The notes beneath the pieces are model-generated. The model ran no database searches. It saw nothing but the letters and a program-made list of their open reading frames with translations, and was not told the origin of the DNA. A program made the translations under genes and the position numbers. This document shows positions 1 to 6,946 of a stretch of 7,164 bases of DNA, piece by piece. Numbering within the stretch: the stretch's first letter is position 1; each line of letters opens with the position of its first letter. The DNA comes from Opitutales bacterium (GTDB lineage Bacteria; Verrucomicrobiota; Verrucomicrobiia; Opitutales; UBA2987), in NCBI GenBank assembly GCA_021772555.1, contig JAJFLT010000305.1:1-7164 (forward strand), in the 5' to 3' direction.

Positions 1-1569
1 GAGGTCACCCGTTACATCCGGGTTGCGCGCCGCCGAGGTGGTCGTTCCAGCCGAATCACTAGTCAAAAGAACGGAGGTTACTTCTCCCGTCCCTCTGATT
101 ATAGCAATATTTTCACTGGTTCTCAAGTTGAGCACGCTAAGGGAGGAGTATTGAATAATGGAACCACCATAATTGCCCTTCGCGTCGCCACCCCCAAATA
201 CGACTATGGGAGCCCCTGCCGGGACAATCGTGCCCGCCGGAAATTTGTGTACCGGTCCTGCGTCTGACGGACTAATGAAGATTTCAAAGCCCGAGATATC
301 GATCTCAGTGGACCCCGCGTTGATGATTTCAATGAACTCGTCATCGTCCCGGTCAGCCAATCCGTCGTTATTGGTGTCGTGGAGAGGGAGATCCTCGGGA
401 ACGGCGGAATTTTGGAAGCCGCCCGAGATGTTGGCATAAACCTCGTTGATGACCAAGTCCGGTATTGGATCCACATTATTATAAGTGATAAAGGACTGGC
501 TGCGACCGTATCCCGGTGCGCTCAGTAATATGCGAATCGTCTCATCGCCTCCGAAACGGCCATCTGCCAGAACGTCGAAATTAACGACCGCCTGTGATTG
601 TCCTTCTGCTATAACGACAGAGGAAGGCATAGACACTTGCGTATTATCCGCGTCATTCTGCCATGCAACGGAATCCAGATCGATAGAAACCGTGACCCCA
701 CCCGCTGGAGCAGCTGCGCCCAGGTTGATGGTCAGCGTGCCAGAGCTATCGGTGCCCTCGACGTAGGTGGCCTTGTCCGGCACCCCCGTCATATTTGCCA
801 AGTCATCATACCCGAGAAGGCGAATATTATCAACGGCCCCAAATTCGTGATTGCCCGAGGAAGTGCCGTAAAAGCGCAATTCCAGTGAACTGCCGGTATC
901 ATAGATAGGAATGTCAAATTCACGGAAAGAAGGAACCAGCGTTCGGGAGATCAATTTAATCGGCATTTTTCTCAAGGTCTTTGGAGCGACCGTCTCGTAG
1001 GTCGTAAAGAAAGACATCGGGGACTGTTGATGAGTGCCTCGAAAACCGCCCGGTGTAATCCAGTCGCCGCCATCGAGCCGGTACTGGAACAGCATTTGAG
1101 CGTCGGGCTCCTGCTCTGGACGGCCCTCTGCCGCCACGAACCTCAATGTCAGGTTCCTCATTCCGGATACGTTGATGGGGTTGACCCAGGTGAGTCGGCC
1201 CTCATCGTTGGTCAAACCATCCGGCGGGGCCACTTCGGGCGGTGTGGCCACCCCGATTTGATTCATATCATTGATAACCCAGGCCCAATCGCCTTCCATT
1301 TTGCCGCAGCAAATTTCATATAATACGTTGGATCTAGGGATGGCGCGGTCGAAAAATTCGCCTACGTCATCGTCTTTGAATTGTTGGTTTAACGCAACAT
1401 AACGGCCATCGCCGTCAACATTATCGCCGTCCGTCTCGAAAGTTTCCGTAAACAGTGTGACTTGGGCAGCGTTGGCTACTCCCAACCAGGTGAGCGCCAA
1501 CCCGATTACACCCGTTGCGGCGAGCAGTCGCCAAAACGGGAATAGATGATTTGTTTTTTCTTTATTCAT
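1..1569 (-). CDS. Secreted protein with Calx-beta and lamin-tail domains (3' end outside window)
   Basis: An open frame runs from an ATG at 1569 down to position 1: 523 sense codons, no stop, so the C-terminus lies off the left edge. Residues 1-34 are a signal peptide: a short polar N-terminus with K3, K5 and R14, a hydrophobic stretch L15-V31, and an A-N-A cleavage site before A35. Residues about 36-260 look like an all-beta sandwich, with FETDGD near the start and AVDNIRLLG at the end, a pattern common in secreted bacterial modules. Residues about 263-368 resemble a Calx-beta repeat (VPDKATYVEG, then GDETIRILLS). Residues 371-523 resemble a lamin-tail domain: LVINEV, an Asp-rich DTNNDGLADRDDDE segment, FIEIINAG, ISGFEI, and FPAGTIVPAGAPIVVFGGG. 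Known relatives are exported proteins, some of them extracellular nucleases or phosphatases; no catalytic domain is visible here. It follows the receptor gene by 71 nt, suggesting co-transcription. Vicinal cysteines C87-C88 are unusual. Export and domains are fairly sure; function is unknown. Confidence 0.85.
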   Translation of the reverse strand, partial: MNKEKTNHLFPFWRLLAATGVIGLALTWLGVANAAQVTLFTETFETDGDNVDGDGRYVALNQQFKDDDVGEFFDRAIPRSNVLYEICCGKMEGDWAWVINDMNQIGVATPPEVAPPDGLTNDEGRLTWVNPINVSGMRNLTLRFVAAEGRPEQEPDAQMLFQYRLDGGDWITPGGFRGTHQQSPMSFFTTYETVAPKTLRKMPIKLISRTLVPSFREFDIPIYDTGSSLELRFYGTSSGNHEFGAVDNIRLLGYDDLANMTGVPDKATYVEGTDSSGTLTINLGAAAPAGGVTVSIDLDSVAWQNDADNTQVSMPSSVVIAEGQSQAVVNFDVLADGRFGGDETIRILLSAPGYGRSQSFITYNNVDPIPDLVINEVYANISGGFQNSAVPEDLPLHDTNNDGLADRDDDEFIEIINAGSTEIDISGFEIFISPSDAGPVHKFPAGTIVPAGAPIVVFGGGDAKGNYGGSIIQYSSLSVLNLRTSENIAIIRGTGEVTSVLLTSDSAGTTTSAARNPDVTGDL

Positions 1570-1640
1570 GGTATTGTTATTGTGAATCGATTAGGTTTTT
1601 AGGTTTAGAATTTATTGTATGCTTATTAATGTGAAAGAGG

Positions 1641-4600
1641 TTACATATTCCATTTGAGGCCGATGAAGTAGACCGGCTCGGTCGATACGAGGGAGCTGAT
1701 CCGCGATGAGTCGCCTTGGTACTGTATGACCGGTTCGCTCGTCAGGTTGGTGCCCTCGAAGAAAATGGACCAATGGTTTTTGAAACGGTACTCGGCCCGC
1801 AAATCCATTTTAAAAAAATCGTCGAAGAAAGTGTCAAAACCGTTTCCCTTCACCCCGAGGGGCGCATCCAGAGAAACACCGCCCTCATGAAGTTTCGTTA
1901 ATTCCTTGGTATTGGTTTCAACCTCGTCCAGGTAACCGCTGCGCCAAAGCATGCTGACGCGGATCATGAAGGCTCGCTTCTCATAATAAACCGAGAGATT
2001 GGAGAGCCAGCTCGAATGCTTGAAAAGCTTTATAATTTCGCTATCACGGGAATCCACCAGAAGCTGGACTTCGGAATCAGACAGTGTCGTGTTGAACCCA
2101 AACCCCAGCCCATTGAGCGGTCCGGGAAGAAAATCGAGCTTGCGCTGCAGGCTTAGTTCCATGCCTTTTATCTTGCCTTGCCCGGCGTTGGTGACTTGTC
2201 GGGTGTTCCAATTTTGAACGTCCCTGCCTTGGGGTTCATATTTTTCATTGAGTTCCGTGGCGGGCGAGGTTTCTTGCCGAACCAGGCGGCCTTCTTCGTA
2301 AATGGGACCGTCCAGTTCCTTGTGGAAAAAGCCCACGCTGAACTGGCCGAAACTCTTGAAATAGCGCTCAAAAGAAAAATCATAATTTTTGGACCCGGTG
2401 GGTTCGAGATCGTAGTTACCCAATTGAATATCAGTCTGAAATCTCCCGTCCCCCGTCGGCACGATTTCGAAGGGCAGCAGATCCGTGAATTTCGGACGGG
2501 CGATGGTTTCGGTATAAGAGGCGCGCACGACAGTCCTTTCGCCTAACCGTCTGATTATATGGAAAGCAGGCAGCAAATGTTCGTAGCTGCGGGAATTTGT
2601 CACCACGGAGGTAAATGCGTCCGGGCCCAGTAATTCAATAAGCGGTGGCCAGATGGCGGGCGCGGCGAATTGAACTTGTTCTGGAAGGTTTTCCGAGCGC
2701 GGATCGATCAACCTGTTGGTAATGCTATTGGTCGTTTTTTCGTAACGAAAACCAGCAATAAATTGGAATCCACGCCAATCGAGTGTTTGCATAAAGTATG
2801 CTGCGAAAATGTCTTCGCTCGAGACATAGTTATCTCTGAGCGGTCCCGTAATATCGGCGACATCGTCCCGGCCAGAATTTTTAGAAAAAACTAAACCCTC
2901 CGTGCTCGGGTCGTTCAGAAACGCGCGCGCCCCAGGGGTGCTGACAACAGGGCCAAATTCAAAGTCTCCGGTACTTTCGAGGAACGCTCCCAATTTGCCT
3001 CCGTTGAGGAATGGTTCGGAGAGGATCAACGGGAAAATCTCGTCGGTTTCAATCAAACGTATCCTTTCAAAATTGTCGGGAACGAAATCCACAGTTTTGG
3101 TCCGCTTATCACTGGCTAGGCCGAATTTCGACGTCCAACGGAAATCCCCATAATCGTATTCTGTTTCCAGGTTGACCTCGTATCCTTTGCGTTCGTCCGT
3201 AAAATCTCGGGTTTCCAGCCTGAGGCTGCCCCGCGGGGGATCCTGCACGATTCTATAGGAAGAAGGGTCTGTGTATACTTCGCTTTCCTCGATTTCGGAA
3301 AAAAACGGCAGCCCGTTGGGCCCGATCCCGTATTCGGCGTCGAAGCGCGGCGCCCAAAAATTGATAACATCGAGATCCTGATGCTTGTCCGCCGTTGATT
3401 TATATATGGTGTAATCCAGGTCGAATCGATCCCATAGCCGGTGCTCGCCTCCCCCCTGGAGGGTCAGTATTTCGTCGTTGGTGATGGTGCTTTGCCATCT
3501 CTTTCCGGGCATCACGGTCCATCGTTGAAAGGTTACATTTTGACTCAAAGGATCGAAGGCGAAATCGCCAAGTTGAAGCAATTCGTCGAATGAGAGGATG
3601 AAATCTTGCTCGCGGCTTGAAGAAATTCGGCTCGCCACTTCCGGATCGTTGGGATCGAGTCCCAGTTCAATGGCCACATCTTCGGTAAGCCTGTTTCTTC
3701 CGGCAAAACCAGCTTCCCGGTCATCGCCCTGAAATCCGGTTTGTTCCAGGGTCACGTCATCGTCAAATTTATTGCTGGAAGCCGAAAAGTTGAACTTGTG
3801 GTTGTCACTAATCTCGTATTCCAGTTTGCCGCTGATTCCAGTGCGCTTCCGCGTGATAGTGAAATTTTCGAAACCCAAACGCTCCACCTCCCACCCAAAC
3901 TCAGGAGCGGTGCCGGATGTTAAATCCAGTTCGAGGACGGGATCGTAGAATGCCGTCAACGTTTCGGACCCCCGATTGTCTTCGGAGAAATCGAGGGAAA
4001 ACTGGATACCCAGGTTTTTCTTCTTCAACAGGACATCGCTGTAGGTAAAGTTTGTCCGGTAACTTCGGTCGTCCGCGATTTCGTGTTGCCCATAGGCGAA
4101 TTCAACCGATGCGAAGCGCGCGCCGCGATCCAATGCGCTACGGGTTTTCAGGTTGACTGAGCCGCCGATGAAATTGGCCGATTGGTCCGGCAGCCAGCTT
4201 TTGGTCACTTCGATGGATTCGAGTTGATCGATGGATATAATGTTCAATGCTGTGGAGCGCCCGTCAGCCTCCGGGGTTGCCGCCACCACGCCATCAATAG
4301 CGATTTGGTTAAGGCTTGGATCGGCCCCGCGGATAGTGATGAACTTCCCCTCGCCCTGGTCCTGCTCGACCGCCACACCCGAAAGCCGGGAGAGCGCTTC
4401 GGCGGCGTTGCGGTCCACAAATTGCCCGAGAGCGTCAGAGGAAATAACACTCTTTAAATTGCTCGCAGAACGCTGAATATTTATCGCCTTGGCCTCGCCG
4501 AGGAGGGAGCCTTCGACAGTATAGGCTTCAAGTTCCGCCAGCGATTCCGCATTGAAGTCAATCGTGGTAAATGCAATGGCCTCGACACCTTCGATAACGA

Positions 4601-4889
4601 TGGTTTGTTTAACTGTGGGATACCCTATATAAGAAGCAGAAATCTCATAAGTTCCGGCATTCAGACCTCTTATTTCGAAATCTCCACCTCTTTCCGAGGA
4701 GACTTTCCGGTTCGTTCCCTCGACGGAAATGCGCACCCCTTGTAGATAGAGTCCGCTGGCTGAATCCATAGCGGTGCCTTTGATCATACCAGCCTGGGCC
4801 ACAGTAGCAGCCAGGCAACCAAGGAGAAAAAGAAGTGTTTTAGTCAATCTACTGTTGTGGAGCATTGGAAGCATGGTGAGTGGGTTCAC
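1641..4889 (-). CDS. TonB-dependent outer-membrane receptor (Xanthomonas/Caulobacter type)
   Basis: This 1082-residue protein is an outer-membrane active transporter powered by TonB-ExbB-ExbD, none of which is in the window. The signal peptide spans residues 9-33 (SRLTK, then TLLFLLGCLAATV, cleavage after AQA). Residues 34-113 form a carboxypeptidase-regulatory-like beta domain (GTAMDSASG, GDFEIRGLNAGTYEISASYIG). A TonB-box-like segment, LEAYTVEG, lies at 120-127. The plug spans about 137-250, with NAAEALSRLSGVAVEQDQGE, FITIRGADPSLNQIAIDG, SIEVTKSWLPDQ and GGSVNLKTRSA; these are hallmarks of the Xanthomonas/Caulobacter subfamily, often linked to glycan uptake. The rest is a 22-strand-type barrel ending in VYFIGLKWNM. 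The longest start is a GTG at 4889; ATG codons at 4874 (M6) and 4865 (M9) are alternatives, and M9 gives the most conventional signal peptide. None has a Shine-Dalgarno. It probably heads an operon with the downstream secreted protein and is divergent from the regulator. The substrate is not identifiable. Confidence 0.95.
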   Translation of the reverse strand: MNPLTMLPMLHNSRLTKTLLFLLGCLAATVAQAGMIKGTAMDSASGLYLQGVRISVEGTNRKVSSERGGDFEIRGLNAGTYEISASYIGYPTVKQTIVIEGVEAIAFTTIDFNAESLAELEAYTVEGSLLGEAKAINIQRSASNLKSVISSDALGQFVDRNAAEALSRLSGVAVEQDQGEGKFITIRGADPSLNQIAIDGVVAATPEADGRSTALNIISIDQLESIEVTKSWLPDQSANFIGGSVNLKTRSALDRGARFASVEFAYGQHEIADDRSYRTNFTYSDVLLKKKNLGIQFSLDFSEDNRGSETLTAFYDPVLELDLTSGTAPEFGWEVERLGFENFTITRKRTGISGKLEYEISDNHKFNFSASSNKFDDDVTLEQTGFQGDDREAGFAGRNRLTEDVAIELGLDPNDPEVASRISSSREQDFILSFDELLQLGDFAFDPLSQNVTFQRWTVMPGKRWQSTITNDEILTLQGGGEHRLWDRFDLDYTIYKSTADKHQDLDVINFWAPRFDAEYGIGPNGLPFFSEIEESEVYTDPSSYRIVQDPPRGSLRLETRDFTDERKGYEVNLETEYDYGDFRWTSKFGLASDKRTKTVDFVPDNFERIRLIETDEIFPLILSEPFLNGGKLGAFLESTGDFEFGPVVSTPGARAFLNDPSTEGLVFSKNSGRDDVADITGPLRDNYVSSEDIFAAYFMQTLDWRGFQFIAGFRYEKTTNSITNRLIDPRSENLPEQVQFAAPAIWPPLIELLGPDAFTSVVTNSRSYEHLLPAFHIIRRLGERTVVRASYTETIARPKFTDLLPFEIVPTGDGRFQTDIQLGNYDLEPTGSKNYDFSFERYFKSFGQFSVGFFHKELDGPIYEEGRLVRQETSPATELNEKYEPQGRDVQNWNTRQVTNAGQGKIKGMELSLQRKLDFLPGPLNGLGFGFNTTLSDSEVQLLVDSRDSEIIKLFKHSSWLSNLSVYYEKRAFMIRVSMLWRSGYLDEVETNTKELTKLHEGGVSLDAPLGVKGNGFDTFFDDFFKMDLRAEYRFKNHWSIFFEGTNLTSEPVIQYQGDSSRISSLVSTEPVYFIGLKWNM

Positions 4890-5121
4890 AGTTGATGAAA
4901 AATGACATTTCTATTTTGCTTAAATCCTTCATTGGGTGAATCGGGACGATTTGCCTGGATGGCTGAATCGCTTCCTGCGTCGGGTTCATCGGTCTTCAAA
5001 CAAGTCTGGGCCATTGCCTCAAAATCGGATCAATCTTAATTCGGTTCAGTCGTCTGTGGGTTGCGAATTTGCTTGGTTTATTTAGGGAAGCAGTACATGA
5101 ATGGAATTAAATTAGTACAGC

Positions 5122-5133
5122 CGTATCGATACA
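5122..5133. promoter_or_regulatory. Candidate operator 1 (GTATCGATAC palindrome)
   Basis: Positions 5123-5132 read GTATCGATAC, a perfect 10-bp palindrome flanked by C and A. It shares the GTATC-R-ATAC core with the site at 5253-5264, with centres 131 bp apart. A GntR/LacI-type regulator, which binds inverted repeats as a dimer, is encoded next door. On the minus strand it lies about 21 nt downstream of a TTGACA box, a position suited to repression of the receptor operon. Binding by the neighbouring regulator is inferred. Confidence 0.5.
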
Positions 5134-5154
5134 AAGGACCTACTGTAATAGTGA

Positions 5155-5160
5155 TGTCAA
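5155..5160 (-). promoter_or_regulatory. Candidate -35 box for receptor operon (TTGACA)
   Basis: Read on the minus strand, 5160-5155 is a perfect TTGACA. At a 17-nt spacing the sequence is CCTTTG, a poor -10; TTGTAT at 20 nt and TGTATC at 21 nt overlap operator 1. A promoter here would give the receptor mRNA a leader of more than 200 nt. The consensus match is clear, but the weak -10 keeps confidence low. Confidence 0.3.
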
Positions 5161-5229
5161 GTAGATTTTTATTATATTATGCTCTTAAAAAATACCAATT
5201 TGTCAAAATAATTGGCATAAAATGGACTC

Positions 5230-5258
5230 TTGACTTGATTTGTTAAAAATATTGTATC
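5230..5258 (+). promoter_or_regulatory. Candidate promoter of the regulator gene
   Basis: TTGACT at 5230-5235 is followed after 17 nt by TGTATC at 5253-5258, a weak three-of-six match to a -10 box. The putative -10 is part of operator 2, so a bound repressor would block polymerase. The start codon at 5308 would then follow a leader of about 40 nt. Position and AT-richness support it; the -10 is poor. Confidence 0.35.
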
Positions 5259-5269
5259 AATACAGTATT
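5248..5269. promoter_or_regulatory. Candidate operator 2 (22-bp imperfect palindrome)
   Basis: The core TGTATCAATACA at 5253-5264 has TGTAT and ATACA arms around a CA centre. Symmetry extends to AATA at 5248-5251 and TATT at 5266-5269, so 9 of 11 base pairs are symmetric across 22 bp. This size is typical of a homodimeric winged-helix repressor site. It lies about 40 nt before the regulator start codon, consistent with autoregulation (inferred). Confidence 0.5.
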
Positions 5270-5276
5270 CAGTATT
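5263..5276 (+). repeat. Tandem 7-bp repeat CAGTATT x2
   Basis: CAGTATT occurs twice without a gap at 5263-5269 and 5270-5276. The first copy overlaps the right arm of operator 2, so the second copy could act as an extra half-site for the regulator. It could also be chance in AT-rich DNA. Confidence 0.5.
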
Positions 5277-5307
5277 TGTTTTTCATTTATCACTCATTTC
5301 AATCACA

Positions 5308-6378
5308 ATGACTCAACCTCCAAAATATAAAAAAATTCTCGAACTCATTCTGAACCGGGTGGAAAAGAGCGAACCTGGGGACCGGCTGCCCAGCATTCGG
5401 GCTTTGATGGCTGAATACGAAGTGAGCCAATCACCCGTCGAGCGCAGCCTCAACGAACTCACCCGCAGAGGCCGGATCAGAAGGGAACGCGGCCGCGGCA
5501 CTTTTGTCGAAGGCCATTCGCCCACCAGCAAAATGTTGGGTGTTTATTTGGACGGCGAAATGTTGGACCATTCGACGGATCTTTTATTGGAAGGCATCCG
5601 AAGCTATGTGGAACCCCGTGGATTTGTGGTGGCGGATTTTGGACCTAGGAGCGTATTTGAAAACCAGGAAGAGCTATTGGCATCCTTGGGCAGCATGGGG
5701 TTTGCCGGGTTGGTTGTTTTATTATCCACAACCAATTTTTTCCACCTCGAAAGCGCCGCCTGGTTGAAGCTCTTTAAGAAATTGAAACTGCCGGTTGTCA
5801 CCTGTCGGCCCATTCCCACAGTCAATGCAGATTTGGTCATGGCGGACTATTTTTCAGCCTGCCAGCAATTGGGCACCCATTTGAGTAATCGGCGCCAGGA
5901 AAACTTCCATTTTTACGGACACCTGGGCACCTCTACCCTTATCCGTCTGCAAGGCTTGCGAGTTGGCCTTGGCGATGATGTCAATCTGAAGACTCACCTA
6001 TTTGACGGCACAAAAACCAATGCATATTCGGAAGTGCGAAAAATGATCGATAAAAAATGGGAAGGAAACCTGATTATCGGTGTTCCCCCGCCCGATGGTG
6101 GTATCGTCCAGGAACTGAAAGATGGACCCTGGCGCGAAGGCTCGAAATATGAGCTGGCCGTCGTCCTGGAAAAAGACAATAAGCTCCCACCCGGTATCGA
6201 AGCGCACATCATTCGCAAACCAAGTTACCGCATGGGGATAAAAGCGGCCGAAACCCTAATCAATCGGATACTGGGTTACCGTGGGGAAACAACCTACGAA
6301 ATCGTTCAGCAACGTGTTCAATTGATAGGAGAGGAAGAGACCGAACCCACCGCGGTACTAATCAGAGGTGAATCCTGA
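5308..6378 (+). CDS. GntR-type winged-helix regulator with LacI-like sensor domain
   Basis: A 356-residue cytoplasmic transcription factor. Residues 7-69 are a GntR winged helix-turn-helix: RLPSIRALMAEYEVS (26-40), recognition helix SQSPVERSLNELTRRG (40-55) and wing RERGRGTFV (59-67). Residues about 75-345 have the alternating pattern of a LacI/periplasmic-binding-protein fold (LGVYLDGEML near the start, FAGLVVLLS, LIIGVPPPDGG, then YRMGIKAAETLINRILG near the end). The architecture matches the AraR-like class of sugar-responsive repressors. The usual LacI ligand-pocket DN pair is replaced around VMADYFSA, so the effector may differ from common sugars. The ATG at 5308 leaves the expected short N-terminus before the DNA-binding domain; no Shine-Dalgarno precedes it. 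The gene is divergent from the receptor operon, with palindromes between them, and its last 11 bases overlap the glycosylase gene. Role as regulator of the receptor operon is inferred. Confidence 0.9.
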   Translation: MTQPPKYKKILELILNRVEKSEPGDRLPSIRALMAEYEVSQSPVERSLNELTRRGRIRRERGRGTFVEGHSPTSKMLGVYLDGEMLDHSTDLLLEGIRSYVEPRGFVVADFGPRSVFENQEELLASLGSMGFAGLVVLLSTTNFFHLESAAWLKLFKKLKLPVVTCRPIPTVNADLVMADYFSACQQLGTHLSNRRQENFHFYGHLGTSTLIRLQGLRVGLGDDVNLKTHLFDGTKTNAYSEVRKMIDKKWEGNLIIGVPPPDGGIVQELKDGPWREGSKYELAVVLEKDNKLPPGIEAHIIRKPSYRMGIKAAETLINRILGYRGETTYEIVQQRVQLIGEEETEPTAVLIRGES

Positions 6379-6946
6379 CCATTGCGCACAACCGTCAACC
6401 GTAAAAACGTATACCCAAATCAAAGGGCGGACCCTCGCAGCGGAGTTTTTCAATCGCCCGACTCTTGAAGTCACGCGCGACCTCCTGGGCAAAAACCTCT
6501 GTCGCCGCCACAACGGGAAAATCACCCGGCTCCGCTTGACCGAACTGGAGGCCTACGACGGTCCCCACGACAAAGCCTGCCACGCTCACCGAGGTCGCAC
6601 CCCGCGCAATGCCGTCATGTTCGGTCCGCCCGCTCATTGGTATGTTTACCTATGCTATGGAATGCATTGGTTGTTAAATATCGTGGTTGGGCCAAAAGAT
6701 TACCCCGCCGCCATCCTCATACGCGGTGCGGGAGGCATCAGCGGCCCTGGCCGCTTAACCCGCGCCCTCGACATCGATAAATCCACCAACCTCCTTCCCG
6801 CCACGAGGAAAAACGATCTATGGATCGAGGAAAACGGCCTCACCATCCCCGAAAAGCAAATCGCCCGAACCCCCCGCATCGGAATTGAATCCGCCGGTCC
6901 GCTCTGGGCCGGAAAACCCTACCGCATGGTCTGGAATCGCGACTGA
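6368..6946 (+). CDS. mpg: 3-methyladenine DNA glycosylase, AAG/MPG family
   Basis: A 192-residue base-excision repair enzyme that removes alkylated purines such as 3-methyladenine from DNA, leaving abasic sites. Family blocks appear in order: FFNRPTLEVTRDLLGKNL (27-44), LTELEAYDGPHDKACHAHRG (57-76), TPRNAVMFGPP (78-88), WYVYLCYGMHWLLN (91-104), AAILIRG (114-120) and GPGRLTRALDID (126-137). Aligned by eye to the human enzyme, catalytic Glu125 is E61; base-stacking Tyr127, His136 and Tyr159 are Y63, H72 and Y94; Asn169 and Arg182 are N104 and R119. All are kept, so it should be active. The loop between R119 and GPGRL is much shorter than in many relatives. The start is a GTG at 6368, inside the regulator gene; no other ATG, GTG or TTG occurs in frame before the first conserved block, so this start is favoured. 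The overlap implies a shared transcript and possible translational coupling. Confidence 0.93.
   Translation: MNPDHCAQPSTVKTYTQIKGRTLAAEFFNRPTLEVTRDLLGKNLCRRHNGKITRLRLTELEAYDGPHDKACHAHRGRTPRNAVMFGPPAHWYVYLCYGMHWLLNIVVGPKDYPAAILIRGAGGISGPGRLTRALDIDKSTNLLPATRKNDLWIEENGLTIPEKQIARTPRIGIESAGPLWAGKPYRMVWNRD

Larger units (their letters stand above)
4890..5307. promoter_or_regulatory. Divergent control region between receptor operon and regulator
   Basis: This 418-nt gene-free stretch separates the receptor gene (leftward) from the regulator gene (rightward). The part from about 5090 to 5307 is clearly AT-rich and holds two inverted repeats and two TTGAC(A/T) boxes, listed separately. The part from 4890 to about 5085 is more balanced in composition and would be a leader of the receptor transcript if its promoter lies near 5155. 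I see no convincing riboswitch, small RNA or conserved small gene in that leader. Confidence 0.6.

Noticed and set aside
204..476. 90-codon minus-strand open frame
   Set aside because: It is an alternative frame within the lamin-tail domain of the secreted protein, whose own frame is open throughout.
1570..1640. Terminator between the receptor and secreted-protein genes
   Set aside because: The 71-nt gap is AT-rich but shows no stable hairpin followed by a T-run in the direction of transcription.
2178..2546. 122-codon plus-strand open frame
   Set aside because: It is antisense to the well-supported receptor barrel and has no recognisable domain; long shadow frames are expected here.
5139..5164. 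CTACT/AGTAG inverted repeat as a third operator
   Set aside because: The five-base arms are far apart and do not share the GTATC core; likely chance.
5061..5246. 61-residue open frame in the intergenic region
   Set aside because: It starts with TTG, has no ribosome site, lies in AT-rich DNA, overlaps operator 1 and the promoter-like boxes, and resembles no family I know.
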